Below, piece after piece: positions 8,401-16,719 of a DNA stretch of 37,813 nucleotides; positions within the stretch are counted from its first letter, which is position 1, and every line of letters begins with the position of its first letter. A program made the translations under genes and the position numbers. This DNA is from an uncultured Paracoccaceae bacterium (GTDB taxonomy: Bacteria; Pseudomonadota; Alphaproteobacteria; Rhodobacterales; Rhodobacteraceae). The stretch is from contig CAJIZW010000085.1 of the NCBI GenBank assembly GCA_905181985.1, forward strand, positions 1 to 37,813, written 5' to 3'. The notes under the pieces are model-generated. The model did not search any database. It was not told the origin of the DNA and saw nothing but the letters and a program-made list of their open reading frames with translations.

Positions 8401-9064
8401 TCCTCAAAATAGGTGAAAGATACGCATCAACCACAGTTGTGTCCCCTCTGCTAACAAGTTTTATAAGCCTGGATGTGCCTGAGCTAGTTGAAACCTGCGT
8501 ATAACCAATCTCTCGTGCTATTTCAGCCACTCTATTCTCATGGTTGGAATTCAAATAAGAATGTATGAAAGCTATAGCAACAGATCTAAATCCATCTTTA
8601 AAGCCTGAAAGAAGGACACTGCGTGCTAACCGCTCGTCTAATCTTATAATTTCCAAGCCTTTAGCATCCAATCGACCAGGGATTTCTACCACTTCCTCAT
8701 AGATAGCTGATTGTTTTTTTATTTCTAAGTCAAAAAGCTTTGGTCTATTTTGATATCCAACTCTCAGAAGATCCTTTAAGCCCTCATTTATGAGAAGAAA
8801 AGTTCGGTCACCTTTGCGTTCTAGTAATGCATTAGTGGCAACTGTCGTACCCATTTTTACTGAATCTATGATATCCTCTGGTATCGGATCTGTCTCAGTT
8901 AACTCTAAAAGTAAGCGTATCCCCTGGACTGCTGCGTCTTTATATTGCTCTGGATTTTCAGATAATAACTTTAGGGTCTTAAGCGTACCGCTCGGAGTAT
9001 GCCCCACTACATCCGTAAAAGTACCACCACGATCAATCCAGAAATCCCATTTTTTCTTACTCAT
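5462..9064 (-). CDS. Fused hydantoinase A/B (5-oxoprolinase-type ATP-dependent amidohydrolase)
   Basis: Enzymes of this family open five-membered cyclic amides such as 5-oxoproline or hydantoins with ATP hydrolysis. At 1200 residues it has the length of single-chain 5-oxoprolinases. The HyuA part has an actin-like phosphate loop, IDRGGTFTDVVG (about 10-21), then GPAGGVVGMV and GFDMGGTSTDVC (about 265-300). The HyuB part starts near residue 690 and contains DLVANAPHVPVHLGSM and VLNAPFNGGTHLPD, ending with GDAFEMLTPGGGGWGE. No transporter or glutathione-cycle gene adjoins it, so the substrate (5-oxoproline or another cyclic amide) is not fixed by context. The ATG at 9064 is preceded by AGGA. 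It lies upstream of rpsD but separately promoted. Confidence 0.92.
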   Translation of the reverse strand: MSKKKWDFWIDRGGTFTDVVGHTPSGTLKTLKLLSENPEQYKDAAVQGIRLLLELTETDPIPEDIIDSVKMGTTVATNALLERKGDRTFLLINEGLKDLLRVGYQNRPKLFDLEIKKQSAIYEEVVEIPGRLDAKGLEIIRLDERLARSVLLSGFKDGFRSVAIAFIHSYLNSNHENRVAEIAREIGYTQVSTSSGTSRLIKLVSRGDTTVVDAYLSPILRRYINQVSEELKADEGGVKSLFFMQSSGGLVDSGSFQGRDAILSGPAGGVVGMVKTGELAGFKKLIGFDMGGTSTDVCHFSGNYERSFETEIAGVRMRAPMMNIHTVAAGGGSILSFQDGRYQVGPDSAGANPGPACYRRGGPLTVTDCNVILGKINPNYFPKIFGPTADKALDKEIVIKKFKELANSISVETGLSPLSPEETATGFLRIAVQNMARAIKKISVDRGYNITEYTLNCFGGAGGQHACAVADALSMNTVFLHPYSGVLSAYGMGLADIRALKEQHFNQDLKETLKAGLIIKKLSNEVIEEVINQGVPRKKINVITTAYLKYSGSHQSIEVNFDSSEKMLTEFKKNHQIRFGFASPVDDLIIDMLTAEAVGENNSYINEVSLGDREESKAISQISLSSYGDIPLYNRELLISGQILKGPSVVMEETGTTVIEDGWVGSVDKFGNLILRRLKERESELALGTKVNPIMLEIFNNLFMSIAEQMGSTLQNTAYSVNIKERLDFSCALFDASGNLVANAPHVPVHLGSMSDAVRKVAELNYGKIKPGDSFVLNAPFNGGTHLPDVTVITPVFNEQVDQILFFVGSRGHHADIGGRTPGSAPPDSKSIEEEGVVIDNFKIVDQGKFRVEETRELLSSGLYPCRNIDQNIKDLEAQLAANETGIREVSQMIKNFGIKTVQAYMKHVQDNAEASVRQVVGKLKDGSFTYPMDFGQKIEVQVRVNASNGTAEVDFTGTSLQGPNNYNAPRSICNAVVLYVFRTLVGAEIPLNEGCLKPLKIIAPEGSMINPKYPAAVIAGNTEVSQNICDCLFGALGVIAGSQATMNNFVWGNDQFQNYETIAGGSGAGPGFHGASGTQVHMTNTLMTDPEVLESRFPVRLENFSIRKGSGGKGTWTGGDGIRRVVKFLNPVTVTTLCSHRIVPPFGVAGGSPGMVGKDTVIRANGAREPQPGNTEVHLEPGDAFEMLTPGGGGWGEFK

Positions 9065-9411
9065 CTATCTTAAGTCCTTTTAATAATGTAATTGGAGCAA
9101 TTTAAATCTATCAGGTAACAGCTGTGGCACAACCAAGTATCACCTTTTTTGTTCACTCAAAAATTTAATTTATGAATATATCATACCGATATGTCTAATT
9201 ATGAACACAAACACTGTATTAGCTTTCTTTAAAAATTTTTGCAGTATAGCTTAATTTCCTCAGACACACCGTTTAGCCGCAGTCAAAGTTTAACTCATTT
9301 TCTAGAACTTGATAATTAATTGAATTCAGCTATCGTCAAAGGTTATAATATAAAATTAGTATACTAAAACATAAGTTAAATTTAGCTTAAAGAAACAGAA
9401 ATTATCTGATT
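9065..9411. other. Divergent intergenic region between hydantoinase and Nudix genes
   Basis: This 347-base, very AT-rich stretch separates two divergent genes. It has stop codons in all frames and no tRNA-like or terminator-like fold. A partly symmetric CATACCGATATG (9182-9193) could be a regulator site, and a probable promoter for the plus-strand gene lies at 9320-9349. I could not define a convincing promoter for the hydantoinase gene. Confidence 0.5.
9320..9349 (+). promoter_or_regulatory. Probable promoter of the Nudix gene
   Basis: TTGAAT (9320-9325) and a perfect TATAAT (9344-9349) are separated by 18 bases. This predicts a start near 9356 and a leader of about 55 bases. It is in AT-rich DNA, so chance matches are possible. 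Confidence 0.45.
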
Positions 9412-9933
9412 ATGGAGCAAGCCCACTCCCTTCCTGTCAAATCAATCAACATCGAGCTTACTTTGAGTAAAAATAAAACTGAAATTCTGGTTAATAAAGA
9501 GATAAGGCAAGTGGGGGCACTTTGTTTTCAAATTACACCCGAAGAGAACCCAAAAATTCTTTTAATAACCAGCCGACGATCTCAACGCTGGATCATCCCT
9601 AAAGGTTGGCCAATTAAAGGTCTGAAATCTTATAAAGTGGCCGAACAGGAAGCCTTTGAAGAAGCTGGGGCCTTGGGAACGACATTTGATATGTGCCTAG
9701 GGAGTTACTCATATATAAAAAAATTAGACCAAGGCTTATCGAAATATAATATTTATGTTTATCCTCTTAAAGTAGAAAACCTAATATCAGATTATGACGA
9801 AGCACATGAAAGATCTCGAGAATGGTTTAATATAAGTAAAGCTAAAGAACTTTTATCAGAGCCAGGATTAAAAGATATTTTAACAAACTTTAAGCCAAAA
9901 TTATTACTAAATGCAAAGTATTTGAGACAATAA
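9412..9933 (+). CDS. Nudix hydrolase, diphosphoinositol-polyphosphate-hydrolase-like
   Basis: Nudix enzymes cleave nucleoside diphosphates linked to another moiety. This 173-residue protein has the core QVGALCFQI, then WIIPKGWPIKG and a Nudix box ending QEAFEEAGA. Compared with the canonical G-x5-E-x7-REUXEEXGU, the isolated Glu is Leu and Arg is Gln, while the metal-binding glutamates of the helix are kept. That pattern is common in the PKGWP-type (DIPP-like) subgroup of alphaproteobacteria. A 40-residue N-terminal extension precedes the domain. The substrate is unknown. The ribosome-binding site is weak. The DUF1178 gene follows after 79 bases in the same direction. Confidence 0.85.
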   Translation: MEQAHSLPVKSINIELTLSKNKTEILVNKEIRQVGALCFQITPEENPKILLITSRRSQRWIIPKGWPIKGLKSYKVAEQEAFEEAGALGTTFDMCLGSYSYIKKLDQGLSKYNIYVYPLKVENLISDYDEAHERSREWFNISKAKELLSEPGLKDILTNFKPKLLLNAKYLRQ

Positions 9934-10012
9934 CTAAAAATAATCGGGCTCTTCTCTTGCATCGTCCAAAATATTTCTTATTTATCATTAAACTTCATAG
10001 GGTAGAGAACTA

Positions 10013-10459
10013 ATGATAAAATATGCTTTAGACTGCGAAAATAAGCATAAATTTGAAAGTTGGTTCCAATCTGCGGAAGCATTCGATAAACTTGTACGCT
10101 CTGGACTTTTGTGCTGCTCTGTATGTGGAGTTAATAAAGTTTCAAAGGCAATAATGACTCCCAACATCGGTATTAAAAATAATAGTAAGTCCAATTTACC
10201 AAAGGCTGGCAATGAACTTCCACTTTCAACTCCCTCTACGAAAACAGAAAAAGCAATCAAACAATTTAGAAAACATATAGAAAAAAATTCGGTGAATGTT
10301 GGATCAAATTTTGCATCTGAAGCTCGCAAAATGCATATTGGAGATGTCCCTGAGAGATCAATATACGGTGAATCTACCATCCAAGAAGCTAAAGAGTTGA
10401 TTGATGATGGAATTTCTGTTGTTCCGTTACCTTTTATTCCAAGTAAAAAAACTAACTGA
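10013..10459 (+). CDS. DUF1178 family protein (possible zinc-binding)
   Basis: The 148-residue protein begins MIKYALDCENKHKFESWFQS and continues to LLCCSVCGVNKVSKAIMTP. These are the hallmarks of the DUF1178 family, which is widespread in alphaproteobacteria and has no established function. Cys8 and the CSVC pair suggest a small zinc ribbon. The middle is a low-complexity polar linker, and the C-terminal half ends with the family-typical acidic and proline-containing tail (GISVVPLPFIPSKK). AGGGTAGAG lies before the ATG. The neighbours give no firm clue; it may share a transcript with the Nudix gene. A 160-residue frame on the opposite strand is its shadow. Confidence 0.85.
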   Translation: MIKYALDCENKHKFESWFQSAEAFDKLVRSGLLCCSVCGVNKVSKAIMTPNIGIKNNSKSNLPKAGNELPLSTPSTKTEKAIKQFRKHIEKNSVNVGSNFASEARKMHIGDVPERSIYGESTIQEAKELIDDGISVVPLPFIPSKKTN

Positions 10460-10587
10460 GCTTTAGTCAAATGAGCAACATATCTAAAGTAATTTAAAAA
10501 TTCTTTATAACAAATATTCTATTACTTGCCCTTTTTTCTCTTAGGATTTAGTTAACCGCTTGTTAAAACAACCGTATGAGAATTCAA

Positions 10588-11844
10588 ATGCCTCTTTTAG
10601 TGATGAAATTTGGTGGCACTTCACTTGCAACAATCGAATTAATTAAAAAAGCTGCTGAACGCGTTAAAATTGAGGTTTTACGTGGTTATGAAGTAATAGT
10701 TATTGTCTCTGCGATGTCAGGAAAAACAAATGAACTTATCAGTTGGGTAAACGACACAACCTCAGAAAATGAGGCGTCATTGATTTATGACGCCCGTGAA
10801 TATGATGCTATCGTGTCCTCAGGAGAGCAGGTCACAGCTGGACTTTTAGCTCTAGTACTTCAAAATCAAGAGGTCCCAGCAAGAAGTTGGCAAGGGTGGC
10901 AAGTTCCATTAAAAACCTCAGGTAATCATAGTTCCGCCAGAATAGAGGAAATTCCCACCCAAAACTTAAGAGCAAAGTTCTCTGAAGGTATGAAAGTTGC
11001 TGTCGTTGCGGGTTTTCAAGGGCTCTCGTCGGACAATAGAGTTACAACACTTGGGCGTGGTGGCTCAGATACCACCGCAGTTGCTTTTGCAGCCGCATTT
11101 GGCGCTGAGCAATGCGATATCTACACTGACGTGGATGGTATTTACACCACTGACCCTAGAGTTTGTGGTAAAGCACGAAAATTAAATCAAATATCGTTTG
11201 AAGAAATGCTAGAGCTAGCTTCACAGGGCGCGAAAGTTCTTCAAACAAGATCAGTTGAGTTAGCTATGCGCTTTAATGTTAGAGTGCGTGTCTTATCAAG
11301 CTTTGACCCAAGTCCAGACCAGTCTGGAACCATAGTATGCAAGGAGGAAGACGTTGTGGAGAAAAACGTAGTAGCAGGGGTGGCTTTTTCACGTGATGAA
11401 GCAAAAATGACTTTGATCTCAGTTTCTGACAAACCAGGGATTGCTGCGGCAATATTTGGACCTCTTTCTGAAGCAGGGGTTAATGTAGATATGATTGTAC
11501 AAAATATCTCTGATGACGGGTTAACCGATATGACCTTCTCTTGCCCCACCCAAGATGTAGATAGGGCTAAGAATGCGTTGCTAGAACATAGGGTATCTGG
11601 ACAAATACACTTTGAAGACTTAGTTGCGGATACTGAGGTTGCAAAAGTATCTGTCGTTGGGATAGGGATGCGGTCTCATGCTGGTGTAGCAGCTCAAATG
11701 TTTAATACCCTTAAAGATGAAAATATAAATATCAAAGTTATTACGACTTCTGAAATAAAAATTTCTGTTTTAATAGATAGAAAGTACTTAGAATTGGCAG
11801 TTCAAGCACTTCATAATACTTTTAAACTTGAGAAGCTAATCTAA
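10588..11844 (+). CDS. lysC: Aspartate kinase
   Basis: It phosphorylates L-aspartate, the first step towards lysine, methionine, threonine and isoleucine. The N-terminal kinase domain starts with VMKFGGTSLA and includes VSAMSGKTNEL, YDAIVSSGEQVTAG and LGRGGSDTTAVAFAAAFGA. Two C-terminal ACT domains (from about residue 260) include SDKPGIAAAIFGPLSEAGVN, where lysine or threonine feedback would act. An in-frame ATG at 10576 would add four residues. I choose 10588 because it yields the family N-terminus MPLLVMKFGG and has GAG eight bases upstream. The length of 418 residues is usual. Threonine synthase is also in the window, but the two are not in one operon. Confidence 0.95.
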   Translation: MPLLVMKFGGTSLATIELIKKAAERVKIEVLRGYEVIVIVSAMSGKTNELISWVNDTTSENEASLIYDAREYDAIVSSGEQVTAGLLALVLQNQEVPARSWQGWQVPLKTSGNHSSARIEEIPTQNLRAKFSEGMKVAVVAGFQGLSSDNRVTTLGRGGSDTTAVAFAAAFGAEQCDIYTDVDGIYTTDPRVCGKARKLNQISFEEMLELASQGAKVLQTRSVELAMRFNVRVRVLSSFDPSPDQSGTIVCKEEDVVEKNVVAGVAFSRDEAKMTLISVSDKPGIAAAIFGPLSEAGVNVDMIVQNISDDGLTDMTFSCPTQDVDRAKNALLEHRVSGQIHFEDLVADTEVAKVSVVGIGMRSHAGVAAQMFNTLKDENINIKVITTSEIKISVLIDRKYLELAVQALHNTFKLEKLI

Positions 11845-11967
11845 CAATTTTGAGTTAACCTTTCTCTGGTGAAAAAATTTTACGAATGGGAGAGCCTATT
11901 CTAGTTTATTTAAAAAATACATTAAGTTCCAAATTTTAAGCAGATTTAATTCCATTTTAGAACGTAA

Positions 11968-13383
11968 TTATTCTGTTCTCAAAATCACACCAGGGTTCAT
12001 GATACCTTTTGGGTCTAATGCAACTTTTATTGATTTCATTAACTCTATTTTAGTTGGATCCGAGTAAAGACTCAATTCATTTGTCTTTAAACGTCCAATA
12101 CCGTGTTCTGCTGAAAATGAACCATCCATGTTACTAACGATATCATATAATATTTTTTTTACTTTTTTTCGATCATGATCTCTATCAGACCTAGATTCTC
12201 CCGGAAGGGGAAAAACATTATAGTGGATATTCCCATCCCCAACATGTCCAAAACAATTAATTCTAAACTCCCCAATCTCTGATAGTCTTTGCTCTGCCCG
12301 AGAAATAAATTCTGGAATTCTACTAATAGGAACTGATAAATCAGACGAGGAAATAGCTCCCGTACGGTGGTTAGCTTCGGGGATACTTTCTCTCACTTTC
12401 CAGAAGTCATCTCTTTGCTGTATGGATTGAGATATCACCCCATCCATTACAAGGTCTCGATCATAGGCATCTTCAAAAAGTAGCTCCAAGACCTCTTGAG
12501 ATAATGTGCCTTCATGGCAACCAACATCTAATAATACCATCCACTCCGGCTCATATGAAAATGGTAGGATCACGTCAGGCCCAACTTCTTTTAAAAACTG
12601 CAAGCCGACACTACTTATTAACTCAAATGCTGATAGATCGGTGCCCAATCTATCTCTACAAAGTGAGAACAACTCAATTGCTGCTCTAGGGTCCTTAACC
12701 ACAAAGAAAGCTGAAGCTTCATTTTTTGGTTTAGGGAATAATTTTAAACTAGCGGCAGTTATGATACCCAAAGTTCCCTCCGAACCAATAAACAAGTTAT
12801 TTAAATCATACCCTGTATTATCTTTTCTCAACCGTGAAAGACCATTAAATATACGACCATCAGGCAAGACGGCCTCAATCCCTAAACATAAATCACGAGT
12901 GTTTCCATATCTTACAACATTTATACCTCCAGCATTTGTTGCTAAATTTCCTCCTATCCTAGCAGATCCCTCTGACGCTAGGGACAGCGGAAATATCCGT
13001 TCAGACGAGTTCGCCAGATCTTGTATATCTTTTAGAATTACGCCTGCTTCAGCTATCATTATGTTTTCAGACAACCAGACATCTCTCACCTTATTCATTC
13101 GCTCTAGAGATAATATAACTGGCTTCGGGCCATCCGGCATAATTTGCCCACCGACTAGGCCTGTCCCTCCTCCATAGGGAACTATGCCAATGTTATGATC
13201 TGAACAAATCCTAACTATTTTAACCACATCATTTGTATTGTCAGGTGTTAATAACAAACCTTCGATCCCAAAATGACGACCACGCGGCTCTTCCAAATAA
13301 GAGTTAGTTAGCTCCCGAAACACACTTTCAGGAAGGCATTCCCTAAGCTTATTCTCTATTATATTTGATACTGGTTTTATCAT
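11968..13383 (-). CDS. FAD-linked oxidase, GlcD / D-2-hydroxyacid dehydrogenase type
   Basis: Members oxidise D-2-hydroxy acids (D-lactate, glycolate, D-2-hydroxyglutarate) with FAD. This 471-residue protein has the PCMH-type FAD-binding domain with VPYGGGTGLVGGQ (residues 68-80), and GGNLATNAGGINVVRYGNT. The C-terminal FAD-oxidase domain has CFGHVGDGNIHYNVF, with the conserved metal or substrate histidines, and SAEHGIGRLKTNEL, ending LDPKGIMNPGVIL. No GlcE or GlcF partner is next to it, so a stand-alone D-lactate or D-2-hydroxyglutarate dehydrogenase is more likely than glycolate oxidase; the exact substrate is undecided. It is convergent with lysC and downstream of the GNAT gene. Confidence 0.88.
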   Translation of the reverse strand: MIKPVSNIIENKLRECLPESVFRELTNSYLEEPRGRHFGIEGLLLTPDNTNDVVKIVRICSDHNIGIVPYGGGTGLVGGQIMPDGPKPVILSLERMNKVRDVWLSENIMIAEAGVILKDIQDLANSSERIFPLSLASEGSARIGGNLATNAGGINVVRYGNTRDLCLGIEAVLPDGRIFNGLSRLRKDNTGYDLNNLFIGSEGTLGIITAASLKLFPKPKNEASAFFVVKDPRAAIELFSLCRDRLGTDLSAFELISSVGLQFLKEVGPDVILPFSYEPEWMVLLDVGCHEGTLSQEVLELLFEDAYDRDLVMDGVISQSIQQRDDFWKVRESIPEANHRTGAISSSDLSVPISRIPEFISRAEQRLSEIGEFRINCFGHVGDGNIHYNVFPLPGESRSDRDHDRKKVKKILYDIVSNMDGSFSAEHGIGRLKTNELSLYSDPTKIELMKSIKVALDPKGIMNPGVILRTE

Positions 13384-13429
13384 AACGAAAACTTCATATT
13401 AGATTATTAAATTAGTCAACAAGATGTTA

Positions 13430-13457
13430 TTTTTTTAGGCACGCCGAGTGCAAAAAA
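13430..13457. other. Inverted repeat between GNAT and FAD-oxidase genes
   Basis: GCAC-GCCGA-GTGC (13439-13451) is flanked by a T-run on the left and an A-run on the right, so either RNA strand could fold into a long hairpin with an A-U base. No U-run follows the GC stem on the minus strand, so it is not a classic terminator, though it could stall transcription leaving the GNAT gene. Confidence 0.3.
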
Positions 13458-13471
13458 CGTGAAATACATTA

Positions 13472-14062
13472 CTAATCTTTTCCTACCAAAGTCTTACCTC
13501 GCCGATCAGATCTAAGGCAAGCGTATAAGACATGATTGCGCCAACGTCCATTTATTTGAAGGTAACTTTGAGCAACACCTTCATACTTAAATCCTGATTT
13601 CTCTAAGACACTCCTTGATGCCAAATTATCTGGCAGACATGCAGCTTCTATCCTACTCAGGTCTATAGAATTAAACGCGTAGAATACTAATGCTTCAATA
13701 GCCTCTCGCATAAAGCCATTTCTAGCGTAACTCTTTCCAATCCAGTACCCAAGCGTTCCAACCTGTGAAGGCCCCCTTTTAATATTATCTAAGGTAATTG
13801 CGCCCAAAATTTTTCCAGTAGAACGCAGTATCATAAATACAGGTACAGCAGTACCATCACCAGCCGCCTTTTGAGACCAATAAACTCGATTACTGAAGTT
13901 TTTTCGAGATAAATGATCTATAGACCAAGATGGCTCCCAAGGCTCCAAAAATTCTACACTCTCCTCTCTAAGCATAGCCCAGGACTTGAAATCACTTTGT
14001 ACAGGAAGTCTAAGTGACATCCGCTCCGTTTCAATAATAAACTTGCGATTCAAGCCTAGCAT
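13472..14062 (-). CDS. GNAT acetyltransferase, RimJ/RimL type
   Basis: This family transfers acetyl groups from acetyl-CoA to protein N-termini or small amines. The 196-residue protein begins with FIIETERMSLRLPVQSDF and has the ETERLxLR-like entry of the RimJ subgroup. The acetyl-CoA loop region is LGYWIGKSYARNGFMREAIE, followed by LPDNLASRSVLEKSGFKYEG, the conserved Asn-Xaa-Xaa-Ser segment. Its ATG overlaps the stop of the M16 peptidase by one base (TAATG), so it is the last gene of the long oxidase-thrC operon. The target is not known; modification of S5 (as RimJ) is only one possibility. Confidence 0.87.
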   Translation of the reverse strand: MLGLNRKFIIETERMSLRLPVQSDFKSWAMLREESVEFLEPWEPSWSIDHLSRKNFSNRVYWSQKAAGDGTAVPVFMILRSTGKILGAITLDNIKRGPSQVGTLGYWIGKSYARNGFMREAIEALVFYAFNSIDLSRIEAACLPDNLASRSVLEKSGFKYEGVAQSYLQINGRWRNHVLYACLRSDRRGKTLVGKD

Positions 14063-15324
14063 TATTGAGACAATCGGTCTTTAATGTCTTGAAGACTACG
14101 GGATCCTTTTACAGGGCCATAGGTTGCCATTGCAACTTTCTTGTTTAGGGTCAACTCCTGAGAAAAATTTCGCACCTGATCTAGACCTACGTGATCAATT
14201 TTTTCGATAGTTTCTTTAAGCTTTGGAACTTTCCCCCATATACCTACTAACCTAGCCAAGCGCTCAGCACGTGCTGAAGAGCTTTCTAGCCCCATAAGAA
14301 GTCCAGCTTTCATTTGCGTTCGAGCACGAGTTACCTCTGATTCTGACAAATCTACTGAAGCTCGTTTTAACTCGTCAATTATAATATCCGAAAGATCTTT
14401 AACAGAATCTTCAGACGTGCCAGCGTAGATAGTCATTAAACCAGTATCAGAGTATGCACCTAACTGAGAAAAGATAGAATAACACAGTCCACGCTTTTCT
14501 CTGACTTCCTGAAACAGCCTCGATGACATACCCCCACCAAAAGCACTCGAAAATATTTGCGCTGCAAAAAAGTCATCGTGTTTATACCCACAGCCTTCAA
14601 AGCCTAGTGCGTAATGTGCTTGTTCCAACTTTTTAACTACTTTCTTACTACCAGTTGAAAACTTAGCAGGAGCCGTTAACACAGAATCTACTCTAGAAAG
14701 GTGACCGAATATATCTTCCGCTAAACGTACTATTTGATCATGATCAACTGCCCCAACAGCTGATAAAATTAGTCTATCAGGACTGTAATGTTGTGCTATA
14801 AAATTAGATAAATCTCCTTTTGTAAAATGTAAGATTTTCTCACTTGGGCCCAATATAGTTCTACCAAATGGTTGGTTTGGATATGCAGAAGCCTGCAACC
14901 AGTCAAAAATTATATCGTCAGGTGTGTCTAATGACATTCCAATTTCTTGTAAGATAACACCACGTTCAACTTCAATTTCACGTTCGTCAAAAACTGGATT
15001 AAGAACAATATCCCCGATTACCTCTAAGGCCAGATTAACATCATTTTTCAATACTCGCGCATAATAGGCAGTAACCTCTTTACTGGTGTACGCATTTATA
15101 TAACCACCAACGTCTTCTATCTGTTCCGCAATTTCCAAAGCTGTTCTTTTGTGTGTTCCCTTAAAAGCCATATGCTCTAAAAAATGAGCAATACCGTTTT
15201 GTTCGGTAGTCTCATGGCGACCTCCAGCATTCACCCAAATCCCAACAGTAGCACTCTCTAAACCTGGCATATTCTCTGTAACAACACGAAACCCATTAGA
15301 AAAAGTGTGCAACATTTCAGTCAT
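14062..15324 (-). CDS. M16 family zinc metallopeptidase (processing-peptidase-like)
   Basis: M16B peptidases resemble the mitochondrial processing peptidase beta subunit. The inverted zinc motif HFLEH (His47, Glu50, His51) is present, with the distal Glu127 in RGVILQEIGM, so this is the catalytic type rather than an inactive partner. The C-terminal half contains the glycine-rich FGGGMSSRLFQEVREKRGLCYS, the family's substrate-binding loop (quoted in part: SSRLFQEVREKRGL). At 420 residues it is normal. No signal peptide is seen, so it acts in the cytoplasm or is exported by an unrecognised route. It starts three bases after thrC, with AAGGATT inside the end of thrC as its ribosome-binding site. 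The physiological substrate is unknown. Confidence 0.93.
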   Translation of the reverse strand: MTEMLHTFSNGFRVVTENMPGLESATVGIWVNAGGRHETTEQNGIAHFLEHMAFKGTHKRTALEIAEQIEDVGGYINAYTSKEVTAYYARVLKNDVNLALEVIGDIVLNPVFDEREIEVERGVILQEIGMSLDTPDDIIFDWLQASAYPNQPFGRTILGPSEKILHFTKGDLSNFIAQHYSPDRLILSAVGAVDHDQIVRLAEDIFGHLSRVDSVLTAPAKFSTGSKKVVKKLEQAHYALGFEGCGYKHDDFFAAQIFSSAFGGGMSSRLFQEVREKRGLCYSIFSQLGAYSDTGLMTIYAGTSEDSVKDLSDIIIDELKRASVDLSESEVTRARTQMKAGLLMGLESSSARAERLARLVGIWGKVPKLKETIEKIDHVGLDQVRNFSQELTLNKKVAMATYGPVKGSRSLQDIKDRLSQ

Positions 15325-15327
15325 ATT

Positions 15328-16710
15328 TTAAATCCTTTCGAGAATAACTCGCTTAATTTGATCAAGATTATTTGGTAACTCAGTTATGCGTTCATCTTTA
15401 TTAAATAAATCAGATAGACTCTTTGGCATAACAGGTTTTTTTCCAGTTGAACTTTCAAAAGCCTTAAAGAATTTTGCTGGGTGAGCAGTAGCCAAGGTAA
15501 TCATTACTTCATCACACATATTATCTTCAGCTACTTTAAGGCCAATAGCTGTGTGTGGACAAACCTCAACGTTGTATTTTTTCAAAGCATTATTTATTGT
15601 CTCAGAGGTTTCATCTTCACTAACCTTTCCTGAAGAGTAATGGGTAAGTAAATTATTAAGTGCCGATTCTTGAATTTTAAAATTCCCAGTAAGTGCAAAG
15701 TCTGAAAAGAGTCGACTGACTTCATCTGCATTACACTTAAGGGCATAGTATAATGCGCGCTCAAAATTTGAACTTACTTGGATGTCCATAGAAGGACTTA
15801 TTGAAGGGTTAACTATACCCCTAACATACTCACCAGATATTAAAGCGTTATGGAGGATATCATTCTGATTAGTAGCTACAATAAGCTTCGATATAGGTAA
15901 TCCTATTTTTTTTGCTATATAACCAGCAAAAATATCACCAAAATTTCCAGTTGGAACTGTAAAACGTACTTTTTCACCACCAAGATCAAGGGAGGAGTAT
16001 GAAGAAAAATAGTATACAATCTGAGCCATTATTCTAGCCCAATTTATAGAATTAACTCCCGATAAATTAACCTTATCCCGAAATTTTAGATCATTAAAAA
16101 GATCTTTTAAAGCCTTCTGACAATCATCAAAGTCACCATCTATGGAAATTGCGTGCACATTTATAGCTGAAGGAGTTGACATTTGACGTCTTTGGACTTC
16201 CGAAACGCGTCCACGTGGATACAAGATAAATACATCAACAGCGTCTAAACCTTTAAATGCCTCTATGGCAGCTGATCCCGTATCGCCAGATGTCGCCCCA
16301 ATAATAGTAACTCTTTTTTTTGATTTACTGAGAGAGGTGCGAAAAAGTTGTCCTATTAATTGCATAGCAAAATCTTTAAATGCCAATGTTGGACCATGGT
16401 AAAGCTCTAGCAAGTAATGCTTATCAGAAAGTTGCCTTAGAGGTGCTTTAGACTGATGAACAAACTTAGAGTAAGATTGATGTATTATGTTTTTAAACTC
16501 TACTTCTTCGAACACTTCCCCAACAAAAGGTTTCATCACCTTAAAAGCAATCTCTTCATACGATAAATGACCAAGGGAAGTTATAAAATTTGAATCGAAT
16601 TTAGGTAGTGTCTTGGGTACATAAAGCCCGCCATCTCTTGCTAACCCCGCAAGCATAGCTTCTTCAAAGTTTAATTCTGGTGCCGTGCCTCTTGTTGAAA
16701 TATATTGCAT
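15328..16710 (-). CDS. thrC: Threonine synthase
   Basis: It converts O-phospho-L-homoserine to threonine with pyridoxal phosphate. The 460-residue, fold-type II enzyme starts MQYISTRGTAPELNFEEA. The cofactor lysine is Lys112 in GPTLAFKDFAMQ, and the phosphate-binding loop is IIGATSGDTGSAAIEAFKG. FTVPTGNFGDIFAGYIAKKI is the second conserved block. A GAGGGA precedes the ATG at 16710. It sits between SURF1 (nine bases) and the M16 peptidase gene (three bases), an arrangement conserved in Rhodobacterales, so it is probably transcribed with the cytochrome oxidase genes. Confidence 0.97.
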   Translation of the reverse strand: MQYISTRGTAPELNFEEAMLAGLARDGGLYVPKTLPKFDSNFITSLGHLSYEEIAFKVMKPFVGEVFEEVEFKNIIHQSYSKFVHQSKAPLRQLSDKHYLLELYHGPTLAFKDFAMQLIGQLFRTSLSKSKKRVTIIGATSGDTGSAAIEAFKGLDAVDVFILYPRGRVSEVQRRQMSTPSAINVHAISIDGDFDDCQKALKDLFNDLKFRDKVNLSGVNSINWARIMAQIVYYFSSYSSLDLGGEKVRFTVPTGNFGDIFAGYIAKKIGLPISKLIVATNQNDILHNALISGEYVRGIVNPSISPSMDIQVSSNFERALYYALKCNADEVSRLFSDFALTGNFKIQESALNNLLTHYSSGKVSEDETSETINNALKKYNVEVCPHTAIGLKVAEDNMCDEVMITLATAHPAKFFKAFESSTGKKPVMPKSLSDLFNKDERITELPNNLDQIKRVILERI

Positions 16711-16719
16711 CTCAATCCC

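Noticed and set aside
9988-10470. 160-codon minus-strand frame opposite the DUF1178 gene
   Set aside because: The plus-strand frame matches DUF1178 (YALDC, FESWFQS, CSVCG) and has a ribosome-binding site. The minus frame matches nothing.
12506-13177. 223-codon plus-strand frame inside the FAD oxidase gene
   Set aside because: It is antisense to conserved FAD-binding motifs, has no recognisable domain and no ribosome-binding site. It is a shadow of the real gene.
13430-13457. Hairpin after the GNAT gene as a Rho-independent terminator
   Set aside because: The U-run precedes rather than follows the GC stem on the transcribed strand, so it was listed only as an inverted repeat.
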